A program made the translations under genes and the position numbers. A stretch of DNA of 64,000 nucleotides from Crossaster papposus. Lineage: Eukaryota; Echinodermata; Asteroidea; Velatida; Solasteridae. Below the pieces are notes generated by a model. That model had not been told where the DNA came from. It was given only the letters and a program-made list of their open reading frames with translations, and ran no database searches. How positions within the stretch are numbered: position 1 is the stretch's first letter; every line of letters starts with the position of its first letter. The stretch covers positions 414,754 through 478,753 of the forward strand of contig JBAIAA010000108.1 of NCBI GenBank assembly GCA_037893245.1. The letters run 5' to 3'. Positions 10,961 through 20,680 of this stretch are shown here, piece after piece.

Positions 10961-13918
10961 ATGGCGGACAAGGCTGCAACCTCGTCGGGGAAATCTGACT
11001 CGTCGACGCTGAAGACAGCGTTAAATGAAGCACTCGTTCTTGGCTTGTCGGGGAGGGACAGCGCAAATTTGTCTGATCTTCGATCTGAACGAATATTTCG
11101 TGGACAGTATTTCTTCAGATGATGATGATGATGTGAATGATGACATGTACTCAGATTTGTCTGAGCCATCACATTCATCGTGAACTATGCAGAGAGGGAG
11201 GGCATGGTCATTCCAGGTCGCATACCAGGGGTCAAGTGTTCTGACCCCCGAGTGAGACTCCTTCCGTCGCGGGACAATAAATCAATAATATGGCGGCAGT
11301 ACAAATCGCAGCTCGAGTCAACGAACGAAGACCGTCTTGTAGCAGGTAGAATGTTGTTTATTTCTGTTTGGGGTTTATAGACCTCTTGCATACACGAGTA
11401 AACAATGTTGTTGTTGTTATTTGCATTGATATTCGTTTTATTTAATTTTTTTAACCCTACAGTCCTCAATCCTCCGAAATCAATATGATTTTGCACACAC
11501 CCTAGGGAGTTAGGGTTAATTAAAAAAAAAATTGAGAAACATACCCTGTACATGTAATTGATGTTATTCACGCCGCGATTTTAAAGGTCTGATGTTAATA
11601 ATTCATTAAATTGTTTAATGAAAAAAAAAATTGCTTTATTTTCACAGGAGATCCAGAATACAGGGTTGCGAGGCGATCAACCTTCACAAAGATGTGGAGA
11701 AGATACACACCCTTCATCTTAACAACAAAACCAATGAGTGACTTGTGTTGGCAATGTCAACAAAATAACAACGGGGTGTACCGCAGCGCCAATTTGCCAG
11801 AGGACCAGAAACTCCAACGCCTTCAATGCCAAGAGGAGCATCTGCGTCTGGTCTACATGGAGAGGGAGTTGTACCGCAACATGGTAGAGGAGGCTAAGAG
11901 AGCAGTCAACGAAGGGGAGAAGCTCGGCCGCAATGATGCCTGCAGCAGACCTGGTCAAATGCATTATGCATTTGACTTTGCCCAGCAAGTCCACTATCCA
12001 AGTGACCCCCTTCAGCCTGGGCCCATGTACTTTCTGTGTCCTAGAAAGTGTGGGATCTTTGGAGTGTGCTGTGAAGCAATCCCTCAACAGGCCAACTACC
12101 TAATAGACGAAGGTGTTTCGGTTGGCAAGGGGTCAAATGCCGTCATCAGCTATTTGCACGACTTCTTTGAGAACTTTGGTCTCGGGGAAGAACAGGTACA
12201 CTTACACTGTGACAACTGTGGAGGGCAAAATAAAAACAAATACGTAATGTGGTATTTTGCCTGGAGAGCAATGACAAGGTTACATAAGTCCATCACCGTG
12301 AACTTTATGATTGCCGGACACACCAAATTTGCCCCTGATTGGTGTTTTGGCTTAGTAAAGCAGAGGTACCGCAGAACCATGGTCAGCTGCTTGGCTGACT
12401 TAGAAGAAGTGGTACGGTCAAGCTCGGTGAAGGGGGTAAATGTGCCACGAGTTGTTGGCACAGAGAAGGGCCATGGCATCGTCTAAACGTACAACTGGCA
12501 GGAGTTCCTGTCCCCATATTTTCATCATGTTACTTTATTTCCACACAACAATATTATATTATATTATGAAATATTTAAACCACTGCAGAATAAGTGTGGG
12601 TGGGGGCCCCCACTAACAAATAAGAGCTAATTACATATACATGTAGGACAAATAACAAACAAAAACACGATATACAATTATTGTAGTAGCATATTAGAGA
12701 GAAACAAAAAATACTTATAACCTGTACTTATAACCTGTTGCCTGTAACCCCGTGAAATAGAGACATATTTTTATCATCAGTTTGAATATTTATTTAATAA
12801 TTTAATTTTGTACTTGCGTTTAAAAGTACGCAGGCTGGATATAGCTTTGAGAGAGGGGTCAATAGAACCCCACAGCTTGGGACCTTCATGTTTCACTGTA
12901 GCTTTAGCAAGCTTAGTACGAGCATAAGAACGATGAAATTCCTTGCATTGTCTTGTGGAGTAAGAATGAACTTGTTGATTTTTTGTGAATAGCGAGCAAA
13001 TGGATTTTGGTAATTTAGTGTTACTAAGTTGGTGCATAAAGGAGCCAAGCTGGAGACCGTAAATATCAAAGACTTTCAATGTATTACAATTATAAAAAAG
13101 GAGATTACTATGGTCATTGAAATTAACATTGTTAATTATACGTAAAGCCTTCTTCTGTAATTTAAGTATTCTATTAATTTGACCTATACCACTGTTTCCC
13201 CATGCTAGAATGCCATATGAAATGTAAGGCAAGACAAGGGTATTATAAAGAACCATTAAAATATCACGGGGAAAAAATTGTTTTAATTTACAAAGAATAC
13301 CTACATTTCTTGAAATAACTGTACATATGTAATTGACATGCCATTTCCATGTGAGACTGTCGTCGATCATTATGCCCCACCACATGAGGTAAGATTTATT
13401 GTTTACTTATTATTGTAGTCTTGTGATATACCATCACATGTATAAAAACTTGTTTGTTTCAATATTTTGAAGGATAAGATAATTATTATGAAGGTCAATC
13501 TCCAAAAATGACAACACAATTTTTGATCCTATGATTTTTCCCTCATTTTATTCACTTCAGGTTTAGTCATGATCACCCTGGAAAGGTGTTCTCCAAGCTG
13601 CATGCAGAGAGTGTTGAACAAGAGTTCCAACTTCTCTTGGATGCATCTAACCTGCCACCGAGGGTCTTGCCTGAGCCTCTGCTAATCCAAGGTTTGTCCT
13701 TTGCCCGCATGGAGTATTTGCACAAGCACATCCGAGAGTTTTGCAGTGCCTCGACGCGGGACATCACTTGCCCACTTCCCAAGTCGCCTGAACCAGCAGA
13801 GACCGATTCGGAAGATTCTGAGGATGCAGATTCGTCTGGAGATTCATCTTCAACTGTAGACTCTACAGATGACGATGAACCACTCATCAAACTGGCTCGT
13901 CGTGCTCGTCTTCCCTAA
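10961..13918 (+). pseudogene. DUF7869-like transposon-type gene, broken
   Basis: Three coding blocks match a family widespread in marine invertebrate genomes, which I assign to DUF7869 from memory of its motifs. Exon 1 (10961-11345) gives an acidic leader and then IPGVKCSDPRVRLLPS. Exon 2 (11648 to about 12530) has RRSTFTKMWRRYTPF, a DLCWQCQ zinc-like pair, HYPSDPLQPGPMYFL, CDNCGGQNKNK and HTKFAPDWCFG. Exon 3 (about 13561-13918) starts FSHDHPGKVF and ends in a Ser/Asp/Glu-rich tail. The intron at 11346-11647 is phase 1 at both ends. Damage: two reading-frame shifts in exon 1 (near 11075 and 11178), an in-frame TAA at 12484-12486 after which family sequence continues (TYNWQEFLSPYF), and a LINE fragment splitting the end of exon 2. 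It is therefore probably inactive. Conserved Asp/His/Cys residues suggest a metal-dependent nuclease, unproven. Confidence 0.75.
12531..13378 (-). mobile_element. 5'-truncated LINE (reverse-transcriptase C-terminal end)
   Basis: Minus-strand frame 13385-12777 (about 200 residues) begins inside the thumb region with IDDSLTWKWHV. It continues with ISRNVGILCKLKQFFPR, VLYNTLVLPYISYGILAWG and LQKKALRIINN. These are standard for CR1/L2/Jockey-type non-LTR retrotransposons. About 240 bp of non-coding 3' region follows, ending in an ATATT-type microsatellite near 12550. Truncation at the 5' side is typical of LINE insertion. It lies opposite to, and inside, exon 2 of the DUF7869-like gene. After its 5' edge (about 13378) the host exon appears to resume with ACATGAG and a strong donor GTAAGA. 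The target duplication is not clear. Confidence 0.8.
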
Positions 13919-14149
13919 ATACATGACCATGAACTTAAAACTTATAGGGATCACGCAATGTCTTCGGCTGTCAGCTCGCTAACGAGAAAGAAAAACAACA
14001 GTTTTTAATTTATACATAATGACAAATTATGCATGTATGTGTTGTCTGAATCTGCTACACACGTGTGAATTTAAGTTTTCCCACAAGAAATCAACACCCA
14101 ACCCCTTTATTCATGACACTCTTTAATGTACACAAACATGTACCCCAAC

Positions 14150-14318
14150 AAGTGTTGAAAAATCAACATTAAAAGCGTGCGGTCAGTGACTACACTTTAA
14201 AATGTTGGATTACATGCATAATACAGCTCAACACGCGAGTGTTAAATTTATCAGTTTGAATATCCAAATTTTAAAGAGTAGTCACTGACCACACACTTTT
14301 AATGTTGATTCAACACTT
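14150..14318. mobile_element. Small palindromic MITE (169 bp)
   Basis: The first and last ~50 bp are inverted copies sharing AAGTGTTGAA, TCAACATTAAAAG, GGTCAGTGACTAC and CTTTAAAAT in order, with few mismatches. The centre is about 60 bp. The 3' end touches another hairpin at 14318-14417 (TTTCAAGCATGTAAGTATGT against its complement). No coding capacity. Confidence 0.65.
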
Positions 14319-14335
14319 CAGTTTCAAGCATGTAA

Positions 14336-14914
14336 GTATGTACAGTACATGTAACATGTAACATGTACATGTACATTTTACATACATGTACTGTACATAC
14401 TTACATGCTTGAAACTTGGGGGGGGGGGGGGGGGGTGGGGGTTAACCACTGCGTATGCATACATGGACATACTATATTTTTTTGGATGTTCTATTAACCA
14501 GTTCGCGCAGGGATTATTTTAACATCGCCGAGCCCATCGGCGGGATTATTTTTAACGAAACTCAATCCGAAGCGTGTTCAGGCTGATAGTGCCGGGAAGC
14601 ACGTCCACCCACCCACGCATTTCCGGCCTTGCCCGCTGCTGACATACATTTCCGAACTTGAACTTGCTGGAGTGTTTATGCGTCATCCGTTTTGAATCTG
14701 GGGAAATGTTTGCGTTTATACACGTCATCCGGCGCGAACTGGTTAATAGTAACATGTAACATGTACATTTGTTTACATGTACATGTACATGTACATTTTA
14801 CATACATGTACTGTACATACTTACATGCTTGAAACTTGGGGGGGATCGGGGGTGGGGGTTAACCACTACGTATGCATACATGGACATACTATATTTTTGT
14901 TGATGTTCTATTAA
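14336..14914. repeat. Direct duplication of a TACATG-rich, poly-G segment
   Basis: The segment running from ACATGTACATTTTACATACA through CTTACATGCTTGAAACTTGG, a G-run, GGTTAACCACT, GCATACATGGACATACTATA and GATGTTCTATTAA occurs at about 14365-14497 and again at about 14790-14914. The G-run is 18 bases in the first copy and broken by ATC in the second. The piggyBac-like MITE interrupts only the first copy's downstream edge. Confidence 0.75.
14498..14742. mobile_element. piggyBac-like MITE (245 bp) with TTAA target
   Basis: The element begins CCAGTTCGCGC and ends GCGCGAACTGG (11-bp perfect TIR). TTAA lies immediately outside both ends (14494-14497 and 14743-14746). TTAA target duplication is the hallmark of piggyBac transposition. 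The neighbouring duplicate at 14905-14920 reads TTCTATTAATAGTAA without the insert, which is an unoccupied version of the same site. No transposase is encoded. Confidence 0.85.
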
Positions 14915-16169
14915 TAGTAATCCGGTGTCCATTATGATTTTTGTCTGTACAAGCAGAGCTGGTAGCTGCATTATTATGAATGTCATGTGACCCTTATTAA
15001 AGTGTGTGATACATAGTACCAGAAGCATATTAAATTGCAGAAAGAAAACAGTATAGATGTATGTATACTCTAGATAGCCGACATTTTAAAATAATCAAAA
15101 TACATGCATTTGGAAAATATTCTAAAACGTTTTGCGAAAGTTCACGCTGTACCATTGCCAAAGATACATGTACACGTATACCGATACATACCGTACTTAT
15201 TGACAGTTTAGTTAACAATTTTAATAGAATTAAAGGTGACGCATCTAAAGTACTGGTATTAGTTTTTACATTTTCAGTAACGTTTAATTGGCCTAATAAT
15301 TTCTAATGCCAGTCACATTGAAACTTTGTTTATGTTTTGGTTCATCTATTTTTGTTCAATACAAAAAAATGCATTAACCGGTAAAGTAATCAAAATATCA
15401 GATCACTATAATTCGACATAAGGTCGTACACAAATAAGCACAATACAAAACAATGTACACGTGTATTGTATTCAATAACAGAAAATGTGTTTGTAAAGTA
15501 CATGTACATGTATACGTACATACATGTACCTGTGTTTTTTTGGTCGATGTGCCGATATATTTTTATTTCACTTAAAACACTACAGAAATAAACTGTCATA
15601 ACTTTTGCATTATTGAATAAAATTTGTTCAAACTTTCAAAAAATATTTGTCGAGAGATGTTCTTGATGTGTGCCAATTGTCAGATTAATCCAATAATGGG
15701 AACATAGTGGTTGCTATGGGGTTTTGGATTGACCTTGTAGAGTGCGCTGACGCGTGTACATTACATTCACCAAGTTTGTGGAGTTTTTTCCTGTGAACAC
15801 AGCTCTCGTTTTCTCGTAATAATTTGTTATGGGTGGGTGAAAGCTGGGGTCTAAATTCCTTCTCATGGGATCATATGGAGGGAAAAACTATACAAATTAT
15901 ATATCATTAGAAAGCTGAATAGCTGGAGAATTTGAAAATAGCCTAAACTCAATTTTTATTTTTGCTACTTTGTCCGGGTTTCGTGGGAACAGGTCACATA
16001 TGGCCGCTGTGTGGCTCTCAATACGGAGCATGTCCATCATTTGAGCCATAATAATATGGCTAAGCTGAACGCACAACATCACATCGGCTTGGATGGCTTC
16101 ATCGAGATTCCAAACTGGAATGCAAGAGTTATGACAGTGTTTCATCCAACGAGGAGTACAACCACATAC

Positions 16170-16276
16170 CTGGGTAGTTGCACCAATAGCCAGCTGGGCA
16201 GGGCATGCATGTGCTGGAATTGGTGGCCTGCGATTCGGCCACTGTTTAGGATCCTCATTAAACTCACAATAGTAGC
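16170..16276 (-). CDS. Possible additional cysteine-rich exon
   Basis: On the minus strand, a TTTCTAG acceptor is followed in phase 1 by GYYCEFNEDPKQWP, resembling the GFFC and GHYC exon starts of the gene at 18.4-38.3 kb and lying on the same strand. A CAG|GTATGT donor is available at 16169. Against it: this donor gives phase 0 while its neighbours use phase 1, the typical CPxG spacing is weak, and the open frame continues to about 15900 without clear homology. It may be a decayed exon or chance. Confidence 0.3.
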
Positions 16277-16484
16277 CTAGAAACGACACAAAAAAGAAAG
16301 CAATTTTTTAAAAACTGTTTTGCATTTCAACAATAATATTTATTTGATGATGAACTGCTACATGAATTTTAAAAAAATAGCAAGTGCAAGTGCCAACATG
16401 AATTTGTGACGTCGGGGAAAGTTTTTTTGGATAAAAATTTCAAGAAGTTGAACACATCTTAACTCCTCTTTTGAAAATTGAACA

Positions 16485-16568
16485 AAGAAATTGAGTGTAG
16501 CGGGGTTTGAACCAGCAACCGCCGGATTGCCGTTCCGGTGCTCTACCAACTGAGCTGTCCAGCCCTGT
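16485..16568 (-). mobile_element. tRNA-derived SINE head
   Basis: On the minus strand it reads like a tRNA. A perfect D-arm (AGCTCAGTTGGTAGAGC) is followed by an anticodon stem CCGGA/TCCGG around ACGGCAA (apparent GGC) and a T-arm with GGTTCAAACC. The base before the anticodon is C, where tRNAs have U, and no 3' acceptor half pairs with the 5' end. It is therefore a SINE promoter, not a tRNA gene. The adjoining body (AATTTCTTTGTT) recurs at 18221-18240. Confidence 0.65.
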
Positions 16569-16929
16569 GTTGGGGGTTCCTCAAATTATGTATCGTTGTT
16601 CGGGGGCACTAGTCAGAAGCCACAAACTCGTAATTTTCATGTAGACAGGGATCACGTCCCCAAAGTCACGACAGGGTTTTCCCTTTATAGCGGTCGCCCA
16701 CTCGCCAAATGCGAGTGAAAACAGCCACGAACGAGTGAAAACACTTTCCTCGGTCGTCCGGCGGGCGAGTTAAAATATTGAAAACATTACATGTGATTTC
16801 CAAGATCAACTGTTTACTAGTACAGTACATGTACAATTTAGAGATGCATGTACACAACAGTGCACGTGCATTGCACAGATAGGATCATGTCATTCCTGTA
16901 CATACAGTGTTTATTCGCGATGTTCATGG

Positions 16930-17336
16930 CCGGCTGCGAATTTTTTTTTCCCAAACAGGTTTGCACAATTTCATGAATTATTCAGTAGTTGCGTTGATCG
17001 CTGTACAACACTTAGGTTCTAGGTCTCCTTTTCCCCTTAAATTAAAAATACTCTAAAGATATCAATTTGACTAGGAAAAACGAGGTGACCTACTACAGCA
17101 GGATTCGAACCCGAGATCTTTGATCCATAACCAATCCCACTATCCACTACACTACGTATAGCAGCTCGACAACAGCTGTTCTTTAAAGTGATTTATTGTA
17201 AATAGGTAACTAATAACAACAATGCTGTGACGTCATGTTTTATTCCGATGAATAAACATAACTTCTCATCCAAACTACTGAATAATTCATGAAATTTTGC
17301 AAACCTGTTTGGGAAAAAAAAATTTGCTGGCCGGCT
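16930..17336. mobile_element. TIR element (407 bp) enclosing a tRNA-like sequence
   Basis: About 60 bp at 16930-16992 (CCCAAACAGGTTTGCA and ATTTCATGAATTATTCAGTA) is inverted at 17275-17336, with near-identical A/T runs. Between the arms, 17090-17165 read on the minus strand has pol III-type boxes GTGTAGTGGATAGTG and GGGTTCGAATCC, spaced as in a tRNA. The element is either a MITE that captured a tRNA-like promoter or an inverted pair of SINE tails. GGCCGGC lies near both outer edges. Confidence 0.6.
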
Positions 17337-18220
17337 AGCTTAATAGCTAGCGCATGCATTGGCACGTATGGCCGGCGCGGCACACATACTGCGTGAGTAT
17401 ACCGCAAGCGTACATAAAAAAACCAGTACCTTAGTACTGTAGTATAGGTTTTTCCACAAAATCAACAGACGTCGTTCCGGTTCGCGTTACAAATCAAACT
17501 GAAGAAATTACTTCCCCTGTGGAATTTTTATGGAGCGCTGAGTTTTGCTCTTCTTGGAAAATATTTGGGAGCGCGGAAGAGTGCGATCGCGCTCCTTAAA
17601 AATGAAGGACTGCCATAGTTAATTGTTTTACAATGTATCAATTTATTAAACCTAGTCGCTTGCGAATTGCATGTGCAAGGTTTTTTAGCTTCACATTTTG
17701 CTGCAGTATTTTGATTGAGTACAGGGCGTATCGGACAACAGTGGATCCCGAAAATAAAATTGACGCGATGTGGCGATTGTTCCCGTTCGTTCCAGATCCT
17801 GGAGCTGGGAAATTGACAAAACGAGATAGATCTGAGCGCGACAAAGACTACGATCAAAACAAACGGCAACGATCGTACCGAAAAGAATGGGAGTCGGAAT
17901 TCAAGTGGCTCGCTTTGTCCCCGTTATTAATAATAATATGTATAATATTCTAGAACATCACTGTCCAATTAACCATTATCACGACGTCGGTGTATACGTT
18001 ATTTACATTGTAATAGACGTAAAATGTTACTTACAAAAAAATAACTGGTCCGGCCGGCTAGTGAAAAAAAAAGAGTTAAGGGGAAACCCTGCACAATACT
18101 AGCAACATTAGCAATGTTGCATTGACCTGGGAAAATAACAAACTGATCACCCAAAGATGATACGCTTTTTTAATACAACATTTTAAACGAACCGACTAGG
18201 TGCAGTTAATACTATTTTTT
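17337..18220. other. No gene recognised
   Basis: Several short overlapping open frames exist on both strands (for example 17633-17953) but none has family motifs, splice context or codon signature that I can support. CAGGGTTTTCCC at 16674 and GGGGAAACCCTG ending near 18091 form a weak inverted pair without a matching target duplication. Confidence 0.35.
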
Positions 18221-18292
18221 TCAAAATTTAACAAAGAAATTGACTTGAGCGTGGCTTGAACCAGCGACCTCCGGATTGCCAACTCTGGCAAA
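18221..18292 (-). mobile_element. SINE fragment related to 16485-16568
   Basis: AACAAAGAAATTGA and GGCTTGAACCAGCGACCTCC, then GGATTGCC, follow in the same order as at 16480-16530. The tRNA-like part breaks off after the anticodon stem region. Confidence 0.5.
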
Positions 18293-18443
18293 TTTCGCAG
18301 CGGAGGTTTTGTGAAGTGAATTTCGATTTTGCGTTCGCATTTGCAGAAAGTATAATGATCTGGCCTTTACACTAGACATACTTTGTGAACACCTTTGATA
18401 TATGCGCATACATTAATACAATCTGCCTAAATGACAGCCCCAC

Positions 18444-18581
18444 CTGGTGTGCATGGCTCCGCCCTGATGCTGTCGATAGTGCAGATGTAGCCAGCCGGGC
18501 ACTGGGTGCACTCCGCCGAGCTCTTGGCCCCTGGCTCTGTGATGACTTGCCCCGGTGAACATATAGATACATTCAGCGCAC
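18444..18581 (-). CDS. Cysteine-rich repeat gene, exon I (most 3' clear exon)
   Basis: 138 bp, exactly 46 codons, bounded by TTTTTTACCAG on the 5' side and CACCAG|GTGGGG on the 3' side, phase 1 at both ends. The peptide contains ICSPGQVITEPG, CTQCPAGYIC and AEPCTPG, the CxxCPxGxxC spacing of GCC2/GCC3 (ephrin-receptor-like) modules. The symmetric phase lets the module be gained or lost without breaking frame, as in many extracellular multidomain genes. It follows exon 18912-19052 on the same strand with matching phase. The protein is inferred to be secreted or the ectodomain of a surface protein; neither the signal peptide nor a membrane anchor is in view. Continuation below 18.4 kb is uncertain. 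Confidence 0.75.
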
Positions 18582-18911
18582 CTGGTAAAAAACCACCCCA
18601 ATCAATTAACGAGCAGGTGTTAAACCCTCCGCCCGGCAACAGTGTACAAGACATCGAATAGGAAAGTTGACCAGGGTGACATTTGGAGCCTGGACCAACC
18701 AATTAATGCTCTACAGAGTATTTTGCGATCTAATCTTCGCTGTAAAAGGTGCACTGTTTTGTACATACAGTATTTACAGTAACATTTGCTTTTGCTGAAA
18801 GTTTCCGAAGCTGACCTGTTTAATACATACATGTACATCTACATTAAAAAAACAGATATTCAAAATACAAATTAATTAACAGACCTAGCAATTGTGTAAA
18901 AACTGAGTTAC

Positions 18912-19052
18912 CTTCCAAGCAGTAGTAGCCGATAGGGCATACCTCTCCCACGACTGGGTCTGATCCGTCGGGGGTCAGGCTGTCAGAGCCAGAGTAACAG
19001 ATGAATCCTGCCGTGCAGGGACCTGCAATCCAACCACCGCGGCAGTAACTCC
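18912..19052 (-). CDS. Cysteine-rich repeat gene, exon H
   Basis: 141 bp (47 codons), phase 1 to phase 1, with acceptor CTTTCAG and donor GGAAG|GTAACT. It encodes YCRGGWIAGPCTAGFICYSG, then CPIGYYC near its end, the repeating C-x-x-G-[FY]-x-C pattern of GCC2/GCC3-like modules. A second, decayed copy lies immediately 5' at 19081-19216. The intact reading frame and both splice sites make this the copy likely to be used. Confidence 0.78.
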
Positions 19053-19080
19053 CTGAAAGATGAAACCAATAAATGTTATC

Positions 19081-19216
19081 AACTCATAGCAGCCAAAAGG
19101 GCATAGCTCTCCCCCGACTGGGTCTGATCCGTAGGGGGTCGGGGTGTCAGAGCCAGAGTAGCAGATGAATCCTGCTGTGCAGGGACCTGCAATCCTACCC
19201 CCTCGGCAGTAACTCC
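19081..19216 (-). pseudogene. Tandem duplicate of exon H, decayed
   Basis: The sequence aligns along its length with 18912-19052 (SYCRGGRIAGPCTAGFICYS at the start) and keeps an acceptor TCCTTAG. Its 3' end is eroded: the expected GGCTACTACTGCTTGGAAG plus donor is replaced by GGCTGCTATGAGTTGATAAC, with no GT donor in place. The flanking intron (AAACCAATAAA) is duplicated too, so the unit is roughly 165 bp of genomic DNA. Confidence 0.72.
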
Positions 19217-19563
19217 CTAAGGAATCAAACCAATAAAATATAACAATAAATCAAGATAGGATGCAGGATAGGATGCAGGCTCTTAAGCAGACCAAGGCGA
19301 AAAAGCAGGATCGAAAGGACTTCGCAGAACAAAATCAGGATAAAAAAAGGACTTCTGCACACAATTGTTCTCGTTAAAAAGGTATTTATTAAAGGTAATA
19401 ACAGTTCGGCTCGATCCATTGCTAGCGGTCATCCCCCAACCCGGTCATTATCACGCAGTAATAACCGGGTCCTCGCACTGATTTATTACCTAATTAAAAA
19501 AAGAGTACGTTTCAGCAAACAAGCTATAGTTTGGTTCGAATTATTCCTTGACAGTAAACCGAC

Positions 19564-19777
19564 CTGTTGGGCATTGGGTGCACTGCGTCGCATCCTTCAG
19601 CCCCTGGACGCCATCCATGCATGTACGTGCCATTAGGGCAAGGGGTGGGCTCAAAGGAGCCCTGTGGGCAGTAGGAGTAGGCACTGCAATCCTCGGGCAC
19701 GCTGGTGTTGACCATGCAGAAAAAAACCTCGGGGCAGATCTCGCAGTTTGTCTCGGCCATGGAGGGCTGGTACGTGC
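19564..19777 (-). CDS. Cysteine-rich repeat gene, exon G (frameshifted)
   Basis: Acceptor ATCCTACCAG, then TYQPSMAETNCEICPEVFFC and YCPQGSFEPTPCPNGTYM. From there the original frame loses the cysteine pattern, while the +1 frame continues MDGVQGLKDATQCTQCPTGR, the expected module end. The shift falls at ATGCATGG, as if one base too many were present. The exon is 214 bp; without one base it would be 213 (71 codons), symmetric phase 1 like its neighbours, with donor ACAG|GTCGGT. Either the gene is damaged or the assembly carries an indel. Confidence 0.7.
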
Positions 19778-19856
19778 CTGGTAGGATTTAGAGAATTGGA
19801 GATCTCAAATTTAGATGTGATTACAGCAGAAATACATAACTATAGCCGGGTCATTG

Positions 19857-20146
19857 GAGTGTCGTGGCCGGGCGGTTAAGAACTCAGATTTCTGTTCCAC
19901 AGAGCGTGGGTTTGAGTCCCGGTGTCGACACGTGTGTCCTTAAGCAAGGCAATTAAACCACTATTGCTTCGTCCTTCGGATGGGACGTAAAGCTGTAGGT
20001 CGATCTCGTGCGTTGTGTAATGCACGTAAAAGAACCCAGTAACACTCTTCGCTAAGAGAAGGGGTTCGCCCCGGTGTTCCTGGCAGCGCCTCGGAATAGG
20101 CAACTAGATAGATGGCGCTTTACAAATGCATGATCATCATCATCAT
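19857..20146 (+). mobile_element. Full-length tRNA-Ser-derived SINE (MetaSINE-like core)
   Basis: The head GTCGTGGCCGGGCGGTTAAG and GGGTTTGAGTCCCGG correspond to the A and B boxes of a tRNA-Ser-like pol III promoter. The body contains CTTCGTCCTTCGGATGGGA and GACGTAAAGCTG, AAAGAACCCAGTAACACTC, and AGAAGGGGTTCGCCCCGG, sequences recurrent in SINEs of many marine invertebrates. I recall the CTTCGGATGGGACGT part as the MetaSINE core domain, not checked here. The tail ends GGCGCTTTACAAATGCATG and (ATC)6. It lies in an intron of the minus-strand gene. Confidence 0.8.
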
Positions 20147-20680
20147 CATTGCATGTCAATTCAACATAATGTTTCTTATATTACCTCACGCTGTTAAAAA
20201 ACACAACACTACACGGGATCTCGTCGCCAGGCACCAGCGCTGTATTATCAAAACAACGTCCCACATTCGGTGATGTAATTGGCTATTGACAGTACACATT
20301 ATTCAAGGTAATGATCATGAATATATCTGGTCAAAGTTTACAGTGTTTAATTGGCTCGGCCGAATTTGGCCGTAAATGTAAATAAACACATTACAAAATT
20401 GGGTCAAGGCTAGCATTCGCCTCGACTATGCCGTATTCTGTTTGAGGATGTACGTGAGGGGCGTGTGTGTATATGTACGTGCATGCAGGCTGTTGAGTAT
20501 GAGTATGAGGCTAGCCGACAAATTCTCGTTCAGGGAACAAGCTTGATAGCTTTGGTCAAAGCTTAACATTCACGGAATACAACCAACTACGACACTGGTA
20601 GGATTCTTACCCGAGTCGCAAGCCACATGTTTGGACTGGCGACAGTCTTGCAATTACTACAACATGGGTTTAATTCCTAC

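Larger units (their letters stand above)
10192..15998 (+). mobile_element. Candidate DNA transposon with 36-bp TIRs
   Basis: The 36 bases from 10192 (TGTGACCTGTTCCCACGAAA and onward) reappear as the reverse complement at 15963-15998 with one mismatch. TA sits outside each end (10190-10191 and 15999-16000), a possible two-base target duplication. The interval is 5.8 kb and contains a decayed DUF7869-like gene on the plus strand (10961-13918). Secondary insertions (a LINE fragment and two MITEs) enlarge it, so the original would be about 4.5 kb. That this gene is the element's transposase is inferred from position. The superfamily is not identified. Confidence 0.6.

Noticed and set aside
16495..16566. 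Functional tRNA gene (apparent GGC anticodon)
   Set aside because: The base before the anticodon is C, the T stem has a mismatch and the 3' acceptor half is missing; it is a SINE head.
16674..18091. CAGGG...CCCTG ends suggesting a hAT element
   Set aside because: Only about 12 bp pair, the eight bases outside each end do not match, and no transposase remnant lies between.
18590..18702. Extra exon upstream of exon I (GSKCHPGQLSYSMSC)
   Set aside because: Some cysteines are present but there is no donor before the acceptor at 18582 and the module spacing is wrong; it reads as intron.
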